NCBI GenBank assembly: GCA_024281095.1
Contig: JAMXLJ010000169.1
Location: 1-41,908, forward strand
Direction of reading: 5' to 3'
Length of the DNA stretch: 41,908 bases
DNA from: Acidimicrobiia bacterium
GTDB taxonomy: Bacteria > Actinomycetota > Acidimicrobiia > IMCC26256 > JAMXLJ01
The position numbers and the translations under genes are program-made. The notes under the pieces were generated by a model that made no database searches, was not told the DNA's origin, and saw only the letters and a list, made by a program, of their open reading frames with translations. This document shows, in pieces, positions 30,972-39,634 of the stretch (position 1 is its first letter; each line of letters opens with the position of its first letter).

Positions 30972-32528
30972 GTGAAGGAGCTGGTGTACCACCGTGAGCT
31001 GCTGCCGGCGGTCGAGCGCTACGCCGACCGCGTGGGCTTCCACGACGGTGAATACCACGCAACGTTCGCGGACCATCTCGATCGCGTGCTGCGGCTGGCG
31101 TCGGCGATGCGAACGGAGCTCGGCGTAGAGCGTGGCGACCGCTTCGCGGTGATGGCGGCGAACGGCCATCAATTCCTCGAGCTGTATCACGCAGGCTTCC
31201 TCGGTGCCGGCGTCGTCAATCCGTTGAACCTCCGGTTGAGCCCGCGCGAGCTCGGCTTCATCCTCGCCGACTCCGGCACGAAGGTCGTGTTCACCGATGC
31301 GCTGTTCGCCGGCGTCGTCGACCAGGCGCGCGCCGACACGGTGATCGAGCACGTCGTGTTGATCGGCGAAGGCGACGTGCCGCACGACCTCGGCTACGAA
31401 CAGCTGCTCGACTCGGGACGCGCGGTGCTGCCCCCCGAGCCGGAGGAGTCCGATCCCGTCGTGCTCATGTACACAGGCGGCACCACCGGCACACCGAAGG
31501 GCGTGCTGCTCGACCAACGTGCCGAGATACTGAACCTGTACCACGTGGGGATCGTGGTCGGTTTCGACGACGACCGCGTGTATCTGCACCAGACGCCGAT
31601 GTTCCACGCCGCGTCGATGGGCGGTGTGCTCGGCATTCCGGCGAGCGGTGGGATCTCCGCCTTCGTCCCGTTCTTCGAGCCGGGAGCGGTGCTCGAGGTC
31701 ATCGAGCGGTACCGCGTCAACCAGACGGTGATGGTTCCCGTGATGGTCGGCATGCTGTTCGACCATCCCGACTTCCGGCCCGAGAAGCTGTCGTCGCTCG
31801 AATCACTGGTGTACGGCGCGGCACCGATGCCCGCGGCGGTGCTCGAGCGCTTGTTGGCGACGTTCCCCGACCTCGAGATCCTGCAGGGGTACGGGATGAC
31901 GGAGGCCTCCGCGGTGCTGACGATGCTCGGGCCGAAGGACCACCGGCGCGGGGGCGACTTGCTGCGCTCCGCGGGCCGGCCGGTGCCGGGCGTCCTCCTG
32001 ACGATCCGCGACGACGATGGCAACGCGTTGCCGGTGGGACGCCGCGGCGAAGTGTGCGCGCAGGCCGGCAATCTGATGCGGGAGTACTGGAACCGCCCCG
32101 AGGAGACGACCATCGCGTTTCGCGGCGGCTGGTATCACACCGGCGACGCGGGATACCTGGACCCGCAGGGCTACCTCTTCCTGGTGGACCGCGTGAAGGA
32201 CATGATCGTCACCGGGGGGGAGAACGTGTACTCCATCGAGGTCGAGAACGCGATCTCGACCCATCCCGGCGTCGCACAGGTCGCGGTCATCGGGATCCCA
32301 GACGAGACGTGGGGCGAAGCGGTGCACGCGATCGTGGTGCCGAAGCCGGGATGCACCTTGACCGCGGAGGACGTCCGGGACCACGCGCGCCAATCGATCG
32401 CGGGCTACAAGGTCCCGAAGTCGGTCGAGTTCCGCACTGAGCCGCTTCCGCTGTCGGGTGCGATGAAGCCGTTGAAGCGCGATCTGCGGGCGCCGTACTG
32501 GGAAGGCCGCGAGCGCGAGGTGAACTGA
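30972..32528 (+). CDS. Acyl-CoA synthetase (AMP-forming, ANL superfamily)
   Basis: The protein is 518 aa from GTG 30972; the longer frame upstream is antisense to the SDR. The P-loop-like motif is MYTGGTTGTPKGV (about 165-177), A5 is QGYGMTEASAVLT (about 306-318), the hinge/A7-A8 region YHTGDAGYLDPQGYLFLVDRVKDMIVTGGENVYSIEVE (about 388-425) and A10 PLSGAMKPLKRDLR near the C-terminus with the adenylate-forming Lys. It activates a fatty or aromatic acid to its CoA thioester. Length is typical of medium/long-chain synthetases. It is followed 76 bases later by a second SDR, suggesting a small degradation or lipid pathway. Confidence 0.92.
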   Translation: MKELVYHRELLPAVERYADRVGFHDGEYHATFADHLDRVLRLASAMRTELGVERGDRFAVMAANGHQFLELYHAGFLGAGVVNPLNLRLSPRELGFILADSGTKVVFTDALFAGVVDQARADTVIEHVVLIGEGDVPHDLGYEQLLDSGRAVLPPEPEESDPVVLMYTGGTTGTPKGVLLDQRAEILNLYHVGIVVGFDDDRVYLHQTPMFHAASMGGVLGIPASGGISAFVPFFEPGAVLEVIERYRVNQTVMVPVMVGMLFDHPDFRPEKLSSLESLVYGAAPMPAAVLERLLATFPDLEILQGYGMTEASAVLTMLGPKDHRRGGDLLRSAGRPVPGVLLTIRDDDGNALPVGRRGEVCAQAGNLMREYWNRPEETTIAFRGGWYHTGDAGYLDPQGYLFLVDRVKDMIVTGGENVYSIEVENAISTHPGVAQVAVIGIPDETWGEAVHAIVVPKPGCTLTAEDVRDHARQSIAGYKVPKSVEFRTEPLPLSGAMKPLKRDLRAPYWEGREREVN

Positions 32529-32604
32529 GTGGCGCGTGCTTGACGGCGGGGGGCTCGGGCTGCCACGGTCTCCGTTCTGACGGTGCGTCACATAGGAGGA
32601 TCCC

Positions 32605-33393
32605 GTGGACGATCTCGCGGGCAAGACGGTCATCATCGCCGGTGTCGGTCCCGGCCTCGGACGGGAGACGGCACTCGTGGCCTTCCGCGAGGGTGCGAAC
32701 GTCGTCCTCGGCGCGCGCACCGAGGCGACCCTCAAGTCGGTTGCCGACGAAGTCGACGCCACCGGAACCCGGGTCGCCTTTGCCGTCACCGACGTGACGA
32801 GCCAGTCCGACTGCGACGGGCTCGTCGCGACCGCCGTGGATCGCTTCGGCCGGGTCGACGCCGTCGTGAGCTGCGCCGCGCTCGACACGCTCTTCGGTGG
32901 GCTCGAGGCCGCGCACGATTTCTCGACGTGGCAGGCGACGTTCGACGTGAACCTCTTCGGCAGTCTGCGCATGGTGCGGGCCGCGCTCCCGGAGCTGCGC
33001 AGGAACCACGGGTCCGTGGTGTTCGTGAGCTCGCAGACGCAGCACTATCCCCCGCCCGAGGTGCAGCAAATGGGTTACGCATCGTCGAAGAGCGCGCTCA
33101 CCGGGGCGATGCGCCATCTCGCAGGCGAGGTGGGGCCCGACGGTGTGCGGGTCAACGAGGTCGCGCCGGGCTGGATGTGGGGCCCGCCCGTCGAGGGATA
33201 CGTGAAGTTCACCGCGCAGCATCGTGGCGTGGCCGAGGAGGTCGTGCTCGGGGAGCTCACGGCGCGCATGCCCTTGCGCCGGATGGCGACCGACGGCGAG
33301 GTCGCGGAGGCCATCGTGTTCTTCGCGTCCGACCGCGCCGCCGGCATCACCGGCCAGACGCTGCTCGTCAACGCGGGCGAGATCGTCAAGTAA
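32605..33393 (+). CDS. Short-chain dehydrogenase/reductase
   Basis: The protein is 262 aa from GTG 32605, which follows AGGAGG by 6 bases. NAD(P) motif IAGVGPGLGRETA (about 11-23), active-site Ser in VFVSSQTQHY (about 139-140), Tyr-x-x-x-Lys in GYASSKSAL (about 156-160) and C-terminal GITGQTLLVNAGEIV. The charge after beta-2 (GARTEATL) favours NADP(H). It resembles SDRs of steroid or fatty-acid pathways; substrate unknown. It is co-directional with the synthetase and ends 13 bases from the convergent WS/DGAT. Confidence 0.9.
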   Translation: MDDLAGKTVIIAGVGPGLGRETALVAFREGANVVLGARTEATLKSVADEVDATGTRVAFAVTDVTSQSDCDGLVATAVDRFGRVDAVVSCAALDTLFGGLEAAHDFSTWQATFDVNLFGSLRMVRAALPELRRNHGSVVFVSSQTQHYPPPEVQQMGYASSKSALTGAMRHLAGEVGPDGVRVNEVAPGWMWGPPVEGYVKFTAQHRGVAEEVVLGELTARMPLRRMATDGEVAEAIVFFASDRAAGITGQTLLVNAGEIVK

Positions 33394-33406
33394 CCACTGG
33401 TCGCGG

Positions 33407-34708
33407 TTACGCGCGTGCTGCCGCGGCGAGCTCGGCCATCGATGCCTCGATGCCGGACGCCAGCGCGTCGACGTCGGGCACCGCGTCGGGATCGACGTTG
33501 AGACCGACGAACATGGAGCCCGCGAGGGAGACGGCCGCGACCCGCAGCGCGTGGTGCGGCGCGATCTCGGCGAGCGAGTAGAGCTCGTGCACACGTCCAC
33601 CGTGCAACGCGCGCGGATCACGCGGACCCGGCACGTTCGACACGTTGACCGCGAACACGTGTGGGCTCATCGAAAGGCGTGTGACCGCATGACCGAGCGG
33701 TGCGACGTGGCCGAGCGCGTCGAGCACCGAGTAGAGCGTCTGCGCGTCGTGTCGCTGCTTGCGCGCGGCGGTTTCCCGATGCACCGCACGCAGCCGCGCG
33801 GCGGCGTCGGGATCGGCGAGCGGAACGTCGACGAACAGGAACGAGTCGCGGTTGGCGAGATCGGCGCCCGGAGCAGCGTGCATGCTCACGGGCACCTTCA
33901 GGCGGATGGCGTGGAGTGGCGCGCCCTGCGCCACGAGCCAGCTGCGTATCCCGCCGGCCACCACCGTGAGCAGGACGTCGTTGATGGTCGCGCCGCCGAG
34001 CGAGTTTGCGGCCGCGTGCATCTCGTCGAGTGGGGCGCGGGCGAACGCCACGGCCCGGCGACGCCCGACGGGCGCGGCGAACGGCGCCGCCTTCTCGCCC
34101 GGGCGCAGCTCGCGTGTGAACGCCCCCGGACTGTGCTCGAGCACCTCGACCGCGTGCCGCAGACGGCCGGACGCCTCCCGCGTGCCGGCGGCTGCCGGCG
34201 GGGCGCCCGCGCCCGGTTCCGGCGCGCAGTCGTCCCAGAGGAGGTCGGAAGCCCAGTGCATCGCGGTCATGCCGTCGGCCATGCAGTGGTGGATCCTCCA
34301 GACGAGCGCGCACCGGCCGCCGTCGAGGGCGTCCACCACGTCGATGGTCCACAACGGCCGGTCACGATCGAGGCGACCGGCCATGCGGTCGGCGACGAAC
34401 GCTCGGAACTCGGCCCGTGTCATCGCTCGGGCCGGGTCGCCCGCCGCGCGCACGTGGCGCTCCACGGAGAACGCGTCGTCGTCACGCCAGCACAGCCCGC
34501 CGTGAGGTCCGGGAGCGGGTACCACGCACTGACGAACGCGCGGGACGCGCACCGAGCGCTCCGTGATCCGCGAACGAACCACGTCCGTGAGATCGGTGCC
34601 CGGCACGCGCTCGAGGATCGCAACCTTGCAGGTATGGCCCGCGATCGTCTCCGACTCGAGCCGAAGGATGCGCTCGTCCTCCGCGGACAGCGGTTCGACC
34701 GGCGTCAC
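33407..34708 (-). CDS. WS/DGAT-family O-acyltransferase, paralog 2
   Basis: The protein is 433 aa from GTG 34708. The active-site motif is HHCMADG (about 139-145, RIHHCMADGM), with VNVSNVPGPRDP (about 357-368) as the second hallmark. It is about 30 residues shorter than the paralog at 19615, the N-terminal PLSAEDERILRLES being the equivalent of the usual PLSPxDxxFL. It should transfer fatty acyl groups from acyl-CoA to an alcohol or diacylglycerol. GATGAT lies 6 bases before the GTG, a poor -10. It shares a 78-base divergent region with the Clp-domain gene. Confidence 0.88.
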   Translation of the reverse strand: MTPVEPLSAEDERILRLESETIAGHTCKVAILERVPGTDLTDVVRSRITERSVRVPRVRQCVVPAPGPHGGLCWRDDDAFSVERHVRAAGDPARAMTRAEFRAFVADRMAGRLDRDRPLWTIDVVDALDGGRCALVWRIHHCMADGMTAMHWASDLLWDDCAPEPGAGAPPAAAGTREASGRLRHAVEVLEHSPGAFTRELRPGEKAAPFAAPVGRRRAVAFARAPLDEMHAAANSLGGATINDVLLTVVAGGIRSWLVAQGAPLHAIRLKVPVSMHAAPGADLANRDSFLFVDVPLADPDAAARLRAVHRETAARKQRHDAQTLYSVLDALGHVAPLGHAVTRLSMSPHVFAVNVSNVPGPRDPRALHGGRVHELYSLAEIAPHHALRVAAVSLAGSMFVGLNVDPDAVPDVDALASGIEASMAELAAAARA

Positions 34709-34741
34709 GGTGGCATCATCGCATGCGCCCGTCGTCTGGTT

Positions 34742-34761
34742 GCGCCTGCCGGGGCAGGCGC
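34742..34761. promoter_or_regulatory. Perfect 20-bp palindrome, candidate operator
   Basis: GCGCCTGCC (34742-34750) and GGCAGGCGC (34753-34761) are perfect complements separated by GG. The site ends 13 bases before the -10 of the Clp-domain gene, covering its -35 region, and lies in the middle of the divergent spacer, where a terminator would not be expected. It is probably a dimeric repressor or activator site. Confidence 0.5.
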
Positions 34762-34774
34762 TTCACATGGCGCG

Positions 34775-34780
34775 TACGCT
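34775..34780 (+). promoter_or_regulatory. Leaderless -10 element of the Clp-domain gene
   Basis: TACGCT ends 6 bases before GTG 34787. No Shine-Dalgarno is present. Confidence 0.5.
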
Positions 34781-34786
34781 GGCACC

Positions 34787-35554
34787 GTGTTCGAGCGGTT
34801 CAGCGAGCCGGCGCGTCAGGCCTTCGTCGTCGCGCACGAAGAGGCCCGGGCGCTCGGATCGGCTCGGCTCGGCACCGAACATGTCCTGCTCGGGGTGCTG
34901 CACGACGACGGGTGCATTGCCGCGCAGGCGTTCGGCTCGCTCGGCATCACGAGCCGCGAGATGCGGCGGAGGATCGTGCTGGCGAGCCCGTCCGCAGCGG
35001 CGTCGCCGGTCACGCTCGAGTTCTCAGGCGCCGCCAAACGCGTGTTGGAGTTGTCGGTGCGTGAGGCGCTGAGGCGCGCCGGTGCGCGCATCGGCACCGG
35101 CGACGTCGCGCTCGGCCTCATCGGTGTGCGCGACGGCCTGGCCGCCCGCCTGCTGGAGGAGCTCGGCGTCGACCGCGACACCGGGCGAGCCCGGGTGCGC
35201 GAGGCGATGGCGGCCGGGCCCGAACCGGCGCCCGCGCGGTCGCGTTCGTCGGCGGCGCGTCCCACACCGCAGCTCACACCGGAGGCGCGTCAGATGTTGC
35301 GTACGGTGGCGCGGCTCGGCTCGTCGTTCGCGGTCGGACGGTTCGTCCCTCCGAACGTCATGCGCGCCGCGTCGGTGACGAGCCGTATTGCGCGACAGCT
35401 GGGTCCCTTGACCCCCGACGGTCGCCTCGCTCCGGCAGTGTGCAGCCTGTGTGGCGTCGCGTCGCCGGCGTGCGGCGCGTTGTACGCGAGCCCGCTCGGT
35501 GCACTCGTGTGCGAGAACTGTGCGGGCGACTCAGGAGCGGACGGCGGGCCGTAG
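34787..35554 (+). CDS. Clp N-domain protein with C-terminal ClpX-like zinc finger and no ATPase
   Basis: The protein is 255 aa from GTG 34787. Residues 1-68 and about 75-143 are the two Clp_N repeats (FERFSEPARQAFVVAHEEARALGSARLGTEHVLLGVL, then EFSGAAKRVLELSVREALRRAGARIGTGDVALGLI), the substrate- and adaptor-binding domain of ClpA/ClpC. A Pro/Ser/Arg linker follows (about 144-165) and an amphipathic helical stretch. The end holds Cys219-x2-Cys222 and Cys242-x2-Cys245 with LYASPLGALVCENC, spacing and sequence like the ClpX zinc-binding domain. No Walker motif exists. It could be an adaptor or anti-adaptor for the Clp protease. It is not a truncated clpC, since both ends are complete domains. 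Confidence 0.82.
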   Translation: MFERFSEPARQAFVVAHEEARALGSARLGTEHVLLGVLHDDGCIAAQAFGSLGITSREMRRRIVLASPSAAASPVTLEFSGAAKRVLELSVREALRRAGARIGTGDVALGLIGVRDGLAARLLEELGVDRDTGRARVREAMAAGPEPAPARSRSSAARPTPQLTPEARQMLRTVARLGSSFAVGRFVPPNVMRAASVTSRIARQLGPLTPDGRLAPAVCSLCGVASPACGALYASPLGALVCENCAGDSGADGGP

Positions 35555-35911
35555 ACGCCGCACGGCGATTGCAAGTGCCCGCCACCCGAAGACGGCCAAG
35601 CCGACGAACACGTACACGACGATCGCGAAGGTGCTGAGCGATCCGCGGTGCGTGATCCCGGCACGCAGCGCCAGGCCGACGGCGATCCCTGCGATCCACG
35701 TGAACGTGAGGCGCAACCATGGCCGCGCCGGCGCGTTGTAGAGCCCGACGATCACCGCGACCACGAACCATCCGACCGCGAACGGCCAGAGGACCTCGAC
35801 GAACCAGCCCGGGCCCCGGCCGATCCCGTGACTCTCGCGACCGAGCGCGACGAACAGCGCGAGGCAGATCGCATCGAGCAGTGGCGCAAGCAGCGACCGT
35901 CGCGAGGGCAT
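35531..35911 (-). CDS. DUF3054-like four-helix membrane protein
   Basis: This 126-aa protein starts at ATG 35911. Four hydrophobic segments are visible: LLDAICLALFVALG (about 11-24), VLWPFAVGWFVVAVIVGLY (about 40-58), FTWIAGIAVGLALRAGI (about 69-86) and FAIVVYVFVGLAVFGWRAL (about 94-112). The WPF..GW and RLTF..GIAVGLALR..T pattern fits DUF3054, common in Actinobacteria, function unknown. Its 3' end overlaps the 3' end of the Clp-domain gene by 24 bases on the opposite strand. Confidence 0.75.
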   Translation of the reverse strand: MPSRRSLLAPLLDAICLALFVALGRESHGIGRGPGWFVEVLWPFAVGWFVVAVIVGLYNAPARPWLRLTFTWIAGIAVGLALRAGITHRGSLSTFAIVVYVFVGLAVFGWRALAIAVRRLRPAVRS

Positions 35912-35970
35912 TCCATGTCAGTCTGGCGCTCCCGGTCTCGTCGCCTCGCATCGATCGACTGCGAGGCGCG

Positions 35971-36201
35971 CTACGCGAGCAGGTCCAGCGCCTCTTCGAC
36001 GAGGACGCGGGCCTCGGCGAGGCGGGCGGCCTCGCCGGCCGGAACGTCACCACGGACGTGCTCGACATACGGAGCGATGTAACGCACGATGGCCTCGCAC
36101 GCCAACCGGATCGCACGTGCGTCGTCGGAGGCGTTGGGCTCCTCGTCGAGGTCGATGACCTCCGCCTCGACCGGCTCGTCGTACCGCATGATGGTCTTCA
36201 C
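35971..36201 (-). CDS. Small acidic protein of unknown function
   Basis: This 76-aa protein begins with GTG at 36201 (MKTIMRYDEP; ATG four codons later is possible). It is acidic and helical: EAEVIDLDEEPNASDD then RAIRLACEAIVRYIAPYVEHVRG and EAARLAEARVLVEEALDLLA. No motif or family recognised. It lies 37 bases after the AddA-like gene on the same strand and may be the last gene of that transcript. Confidence 0.55.
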   Translation of the reverse strand: MKTIMRYDEPVEAEVIDLDEEPNASDDARAIRLACEAIVRYIAPYVEHVRGDVPAGEAARLAEARVLVEEALDLLA

Positions 36202-36238
36202 GGTACGCGTCGAGCCGGCTCGCAGCGGGGATGCCCTG

Positions 36239-39200
36239 TCAATCCGTGACGATCTCCGCCCCCGCGGTCACGAGTGAGGTCGCTTCTTCGATCGCGGCCG
36301 CGAGACCGGGCAGCTCGAGCTCGACCGCTCCGTCGGGCGTGAGGAAGACGAACACGACCCGGCTCACGGGCTCACCCGTGGCCGCGGCGACCGTGAAGGC
36401 GTACGAGGCTCCCTGCAGGCGGTATCCCGCGACGCGCTGCGCCAATTCCTGGGGGTCGGACGTGCTCGCGGTCTTGTAGTCGACGACGACGAGGGCACCG
36501 TCGTCGCGATAGAGCAGGTCGATGTAGCCCTCGAGCAGGCGATCACCGTCGACCGGCGTGCATGCGTACACCTCGCGCCAGTGCGGGCGCGCCGCGGCCG
36601 CTTGCACGGACGGCGCCTCGAGCGCGCGCGACACCAGCGCCCGTACGTCGCCCGCGCGGTCGGGCACCGCTTCGGCCTCGCACTGCGACGCGACGGCCGC
36701 GTCGAGGCCCGCACCCGTCGCGAGGTCGATTGATTGGAGCACGCCGTGCACGGCCCGACCGACGGCACTGCCGTAACGGCCCTTGAGCCACGGCGGCAGA
36801 TCGAGGTCGCGTGGGCGCTTCTGCAGCCCCGGGTCGGGTTCCGCCGCGGCATCCGGCGTTCCTTCCTCGGTCAGCGCGGTCGCGGCAACCGTGGTCGGAC
36901 GAGAGCCCAGCGCGATCGCGCGCTCGCGCTCGGCCCGCCACTCGTCGAACGGGGGCGGCGCTTCGGGGCGGATGGCAGCAGGTTGGGCGCGTGGCTCCTC
37001 GACCGCGCCGCCCATGTCGGGAAGCTCGTCGAGCCAGGCCGGGCCCATGCCGAGCACGAGCAACTCGGCATTCGTCAACCGGCCCGGCGCGGCCTCGGAA
37101 CGTCGCGCCTTGCGGTGCAGCGAGAGGATCAGATGGTCTCGCGCGCGGGTGCACGCCACATAGAGGAGGCGCACCCGCTCCTCGAACGCCATCTGTTCGT
37201 CGATCGGCTTCCACGCCTCGAACTCCGGGGTGGCGAACTGCCGCCCGAACTTGTACGCGACCTCGCCGTTCGGAGTGAAGGCGACCTCCACTGCGGTGCG
37301 CGGTTTCTGCGGAACGGTGGACATTCCCGAAAGGATGGTGATCGGGAACTCGAGACCTTTCGCTGCGTGGATCGTCATGATGCGGACCGCGTCGTCGTCG
37401 GTCTCGGGGAGGACCGATTCGGCGACGTGCGCACCTTCGGCCGTCTGCTGCTCGACCCAGTGCAGGTACTCGCGCAGGCTTCCGCCGGTCGCCTCGCTCC
37501 ACGCGCGCGCCTGATCGATGACGAAGCGGATCCGCCGCCACACGTCGCGCGGTCGTCCCTCGGCGAAGCCGAGCTCGAGCACGCGACGTTCGCGGGTGAT
37601 GCGCTCCAACAATTCCGAGGGTGCGAGCCAGCGCTGCTCGCGGTGCAGCGCACGGAGGAATTCGAGCCCGCGACGCACCGGGTCGTCCGACGGCACGGTA
37701 TCGGGCTGGTCACGTGAGTAGTCCCAGCGGCCGCCGCGCTCGACCTTGAAGCGGAAGAGGTCGTCGTCGCCGCAGCCCAGGAGTGGGGTGCGCAGCGCCG
37801 CTGCGATCCGAAGGGTGTTCGTCGGGTCGTCGATCGCGCGTACGATCATCAACAGGTCGCGCACCGCTCGCGTCGCGTACACGAGCGAGCTCGACTCGGT
37901 GCGGTACGCGATTCCGGCCGCGTCGAGAGCGTCCTCGAGGAACGGCAGCGACGTGCGCGCGGGAACGAGGATCGTGATGTCGCCGAAGCACGCGGGCCGC
38001 CACCCGCCTGCGCGGTCGTCGACCGTCCAGCCTTCGTCGAGCACGCGGCCGATCGCTCCCGCGACGTCGGTCGCCTCGGCGGCACGCAGATCGTCGGCCC
38101 CTGTTCTCAGAGGGTGCTCCTCGACGCCGAACACCGACACCGCGGGGCCTTCGCTCGGACCGTCACGGGTGGCGCTGAGCGCCACGTAGTCGGCCTGCGA
38201 CTGGAGCGCCGTGCCGGGCTCGGGTGGCAACGACATCAGCACCGCGAACGTGTCGTTCACCCAGCCGATCACACCCGGTGCGGTGCGGAAGTTCGCGGTC
38301 AGCGCGACAAGCCCGCCGGGTTCGGGGATGCTGCTGCGTGCGGCAAGGAACGTGGCGATGTCGGCCCGACGGAAGCGGTAGATCGACTGCTTGGGGTCGC
38401 CCACCACGAACAGATGCCCCGGAGCGAGCGGGACCGCGTCCCACGGCGCATTGCCGGCCGAATCCGGCTCCGCGGCCGCGATACGAACCGCGAGGTCGAT
38501 CTGGATCGGATCGGTGTCCTGGAACTCGTCGAGCAGCACCCGCTGGTAACGGTCGTGGAGCCAACGCCGTATGCGCGCGCCCTCGTCGGGATCACGCAAC
38601 AACGCGCGCGCGAGGACGAGAAGATCGTGGAACTCGAGGCGCCCTGCCGCCTTGCGTTCCTGCGCGGCGTCGATCGTGAAGCGCCGGATGGCAGATCCGA
38701 TCCGCTTCGCGCACGCGCGGGCGACGACATTCAGCACGCCGTCGAGCGCCGCGCCGGCGTCGCCGACCCGGGCCCGGACGACGTCGATGTCGACACCTCG
38801 CCAGTTGGTCCTGCGGCCGATGCGGTTGACGTTGCATTTCGGCCTTCTGGGGGTGCCCGCGTCGGTCAGCGCCTCCAACGCGTCGACCTCCGCAAGTTGT
38901 CTCAGGTCGGCCGCGTACTGGGCGAGCTCGTCGAGCTTGCGCACGAGGAAGTCGTCGCCGGCGATGCAGTGCGCCCGCAGCTCGCACGCTTCGTCTACCG
39001 CACGGAGCGCTTCGTCGATCAACGGACACACGTCGGGCGGTTCGGGCGCCGCCGCGTCGACCCGTTCCTCCACGAGGTCCCAGTTCGCATCGAACGCCAG
39101 CGCGAGGGTCCGCAGCCCTTCGGGCTTCACGCCCGCCGCCATGAGCAGCAGGATGGTGCGCTCCAAGTCGGGGTCGGCGAGGATCTCGTCGCGGAACGCG

Positions 39201-39634
39201 ATCCACCGCCGGTCGAACTCGACGCCCGAGCTGACCTCGTCGAGCACTTCGACGCGCGGTGGAAGGCCGGCCTCGACGGGGTTCTCCGACAGCAGCCGCT
39301 GCGCGAACGAGTGGAGCGTCCCGATGGCGGCGCCGTCGAGCTCCTCGAGGGCTCGGGTGCAAGCCGTATGGACCTCGAGGGTGGGCGTGTGCTCCAGGCG
39401 CTGTTCCAACGCCTCGCGGATGCGGTCGCGCAGCTCGGCGGCCGCCTTCTCGGTGAACGTGATCGCCGCGATGTTCTCGAGCCGCACGCCCGACACGACG
39501 AGCTCGACGACTCGGGTCACCAGTTGCGTCGTCTTGCCGGAACCGGCGCCGGCCTCGACGAACAGGGTGCGATCGAGTTCGGACGCGATCCGATGGCGCG
39601 CCTGCTGGTCCGGCGCGGCGGGGTGATCAGTCAC
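36239..39634 (-). CDS. AddA/RecB-like UvrD helicase-nuclease
   Basis: The protein is 1131 aa from GTG 39634, overlapping the AddB-like stop by 8 bases; an open frame upstream to 39976 is antisense-like junk. Superfamily 1 helicase motifs: Walker A EAGAGSGKTT (27-36), motif II LLDEFQDTDPIQ (about 364-375), motif III VGDPKQSIYRFRRAD, and motif VI VACTRARDH (about 825). The C-terminal PD-(D/E)xK nuclease has EGYIDLLY then VVVDYKTAS (about 1050), as in AddA. It unwinds and degrades broken DNA ends to start recombination repair. Actinobacteria often use the related AdnAB; gene order AddB-AddA fits AddAB. Confidence 0.9.
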   Translation of the reverse strand: MTDHPAAPDQQARHRIASELDRTLFVEAGAGSGKTTQLVTRVVELVVSGVRLENIAAITFTEKAAAELRDRIREALEQRLEHTPTLEVHTACTRALEELDGAAIGTLHSFAQRLLSENPVEAGLPPRVEVLDEVSSGVEFDRRWIAFRDEILADPDLERTILLLMAAGVKPEGLRTLALAFDANWDLVEERVDAAAPEPPDVCPLIDEALRAVDEACELRAHCIAGDDFLVRKLDELAQYAADLRQLAEVDALEALTDAGTPRRPKCNVNRIGRRTNWRGVDIDVVRARVGDAGAALDGVLNVVARACAKRIGSAIRRFTIDAAQERKAAGRLEFHDLLVLARALLRDPDEGARIRRWLHDRYQRVLLDEFQDTDPIQIDLAVRIAAAEPDSAGNAPWDAVPLAPGHLFVVGDPKQSIYRFRRADIATFLAARSSIPEPGGLVALTANFRTAPGVIGWVNDTFAVLMSLPPEPGTALQSQADYVALSATRDGPSEGPAVSVFGVEEHPLRTGADDLRAAEATDVAGAIGRVLDEGWTVDDRAGGWRPACFGDITILVPARTSLPFLEDALDAAGIAYRTESSSLVYATRAVRDLLMIVRAIDDPTNTLRIAAALRTPLLGCGDDDLFRFKVERGGRWDYSRDQPDTVPSDDPVRRGLEFLRALHREQRWLAPSELLERITRERRVLELGFAEGRPRDVWRRIRFVIDQARAWSEATGGSLREYLHWVEQQTAEGAHVAESVLPETDDDAVRIMTIHAAKGLEFPITILSGMSTVPQKPRTAVEVAFTPNGEVAYKFGRQFATPEFEAWKPIDEQMAFEERVRLLYVACTRARDHLILSLHRKARRSEAAPGRLTNAELLVLGMGPAWLDELPDMGGAVEEPRAQPAAIRPEAPPPFDEWRAERERAIALGSRPTTVAATALTEEGTPDAAAEPDPGLQKRPRDLDLPPWLKGRYGSAVGRAVHGVLQSIDLATGAGLDAAVASQCEAEAVPDRAGDVRALVSRALEAPSVQAAAARPHWREVYACTPVDGDRLLEGYIDLLYRDDGALVVVDYKTASTSDPQELAQRVAGYRLQGASYAFTVAAATGEPVSRVVFVFLTPDGAVELELPGLAAAIEEATSLVTAGAEIVTD

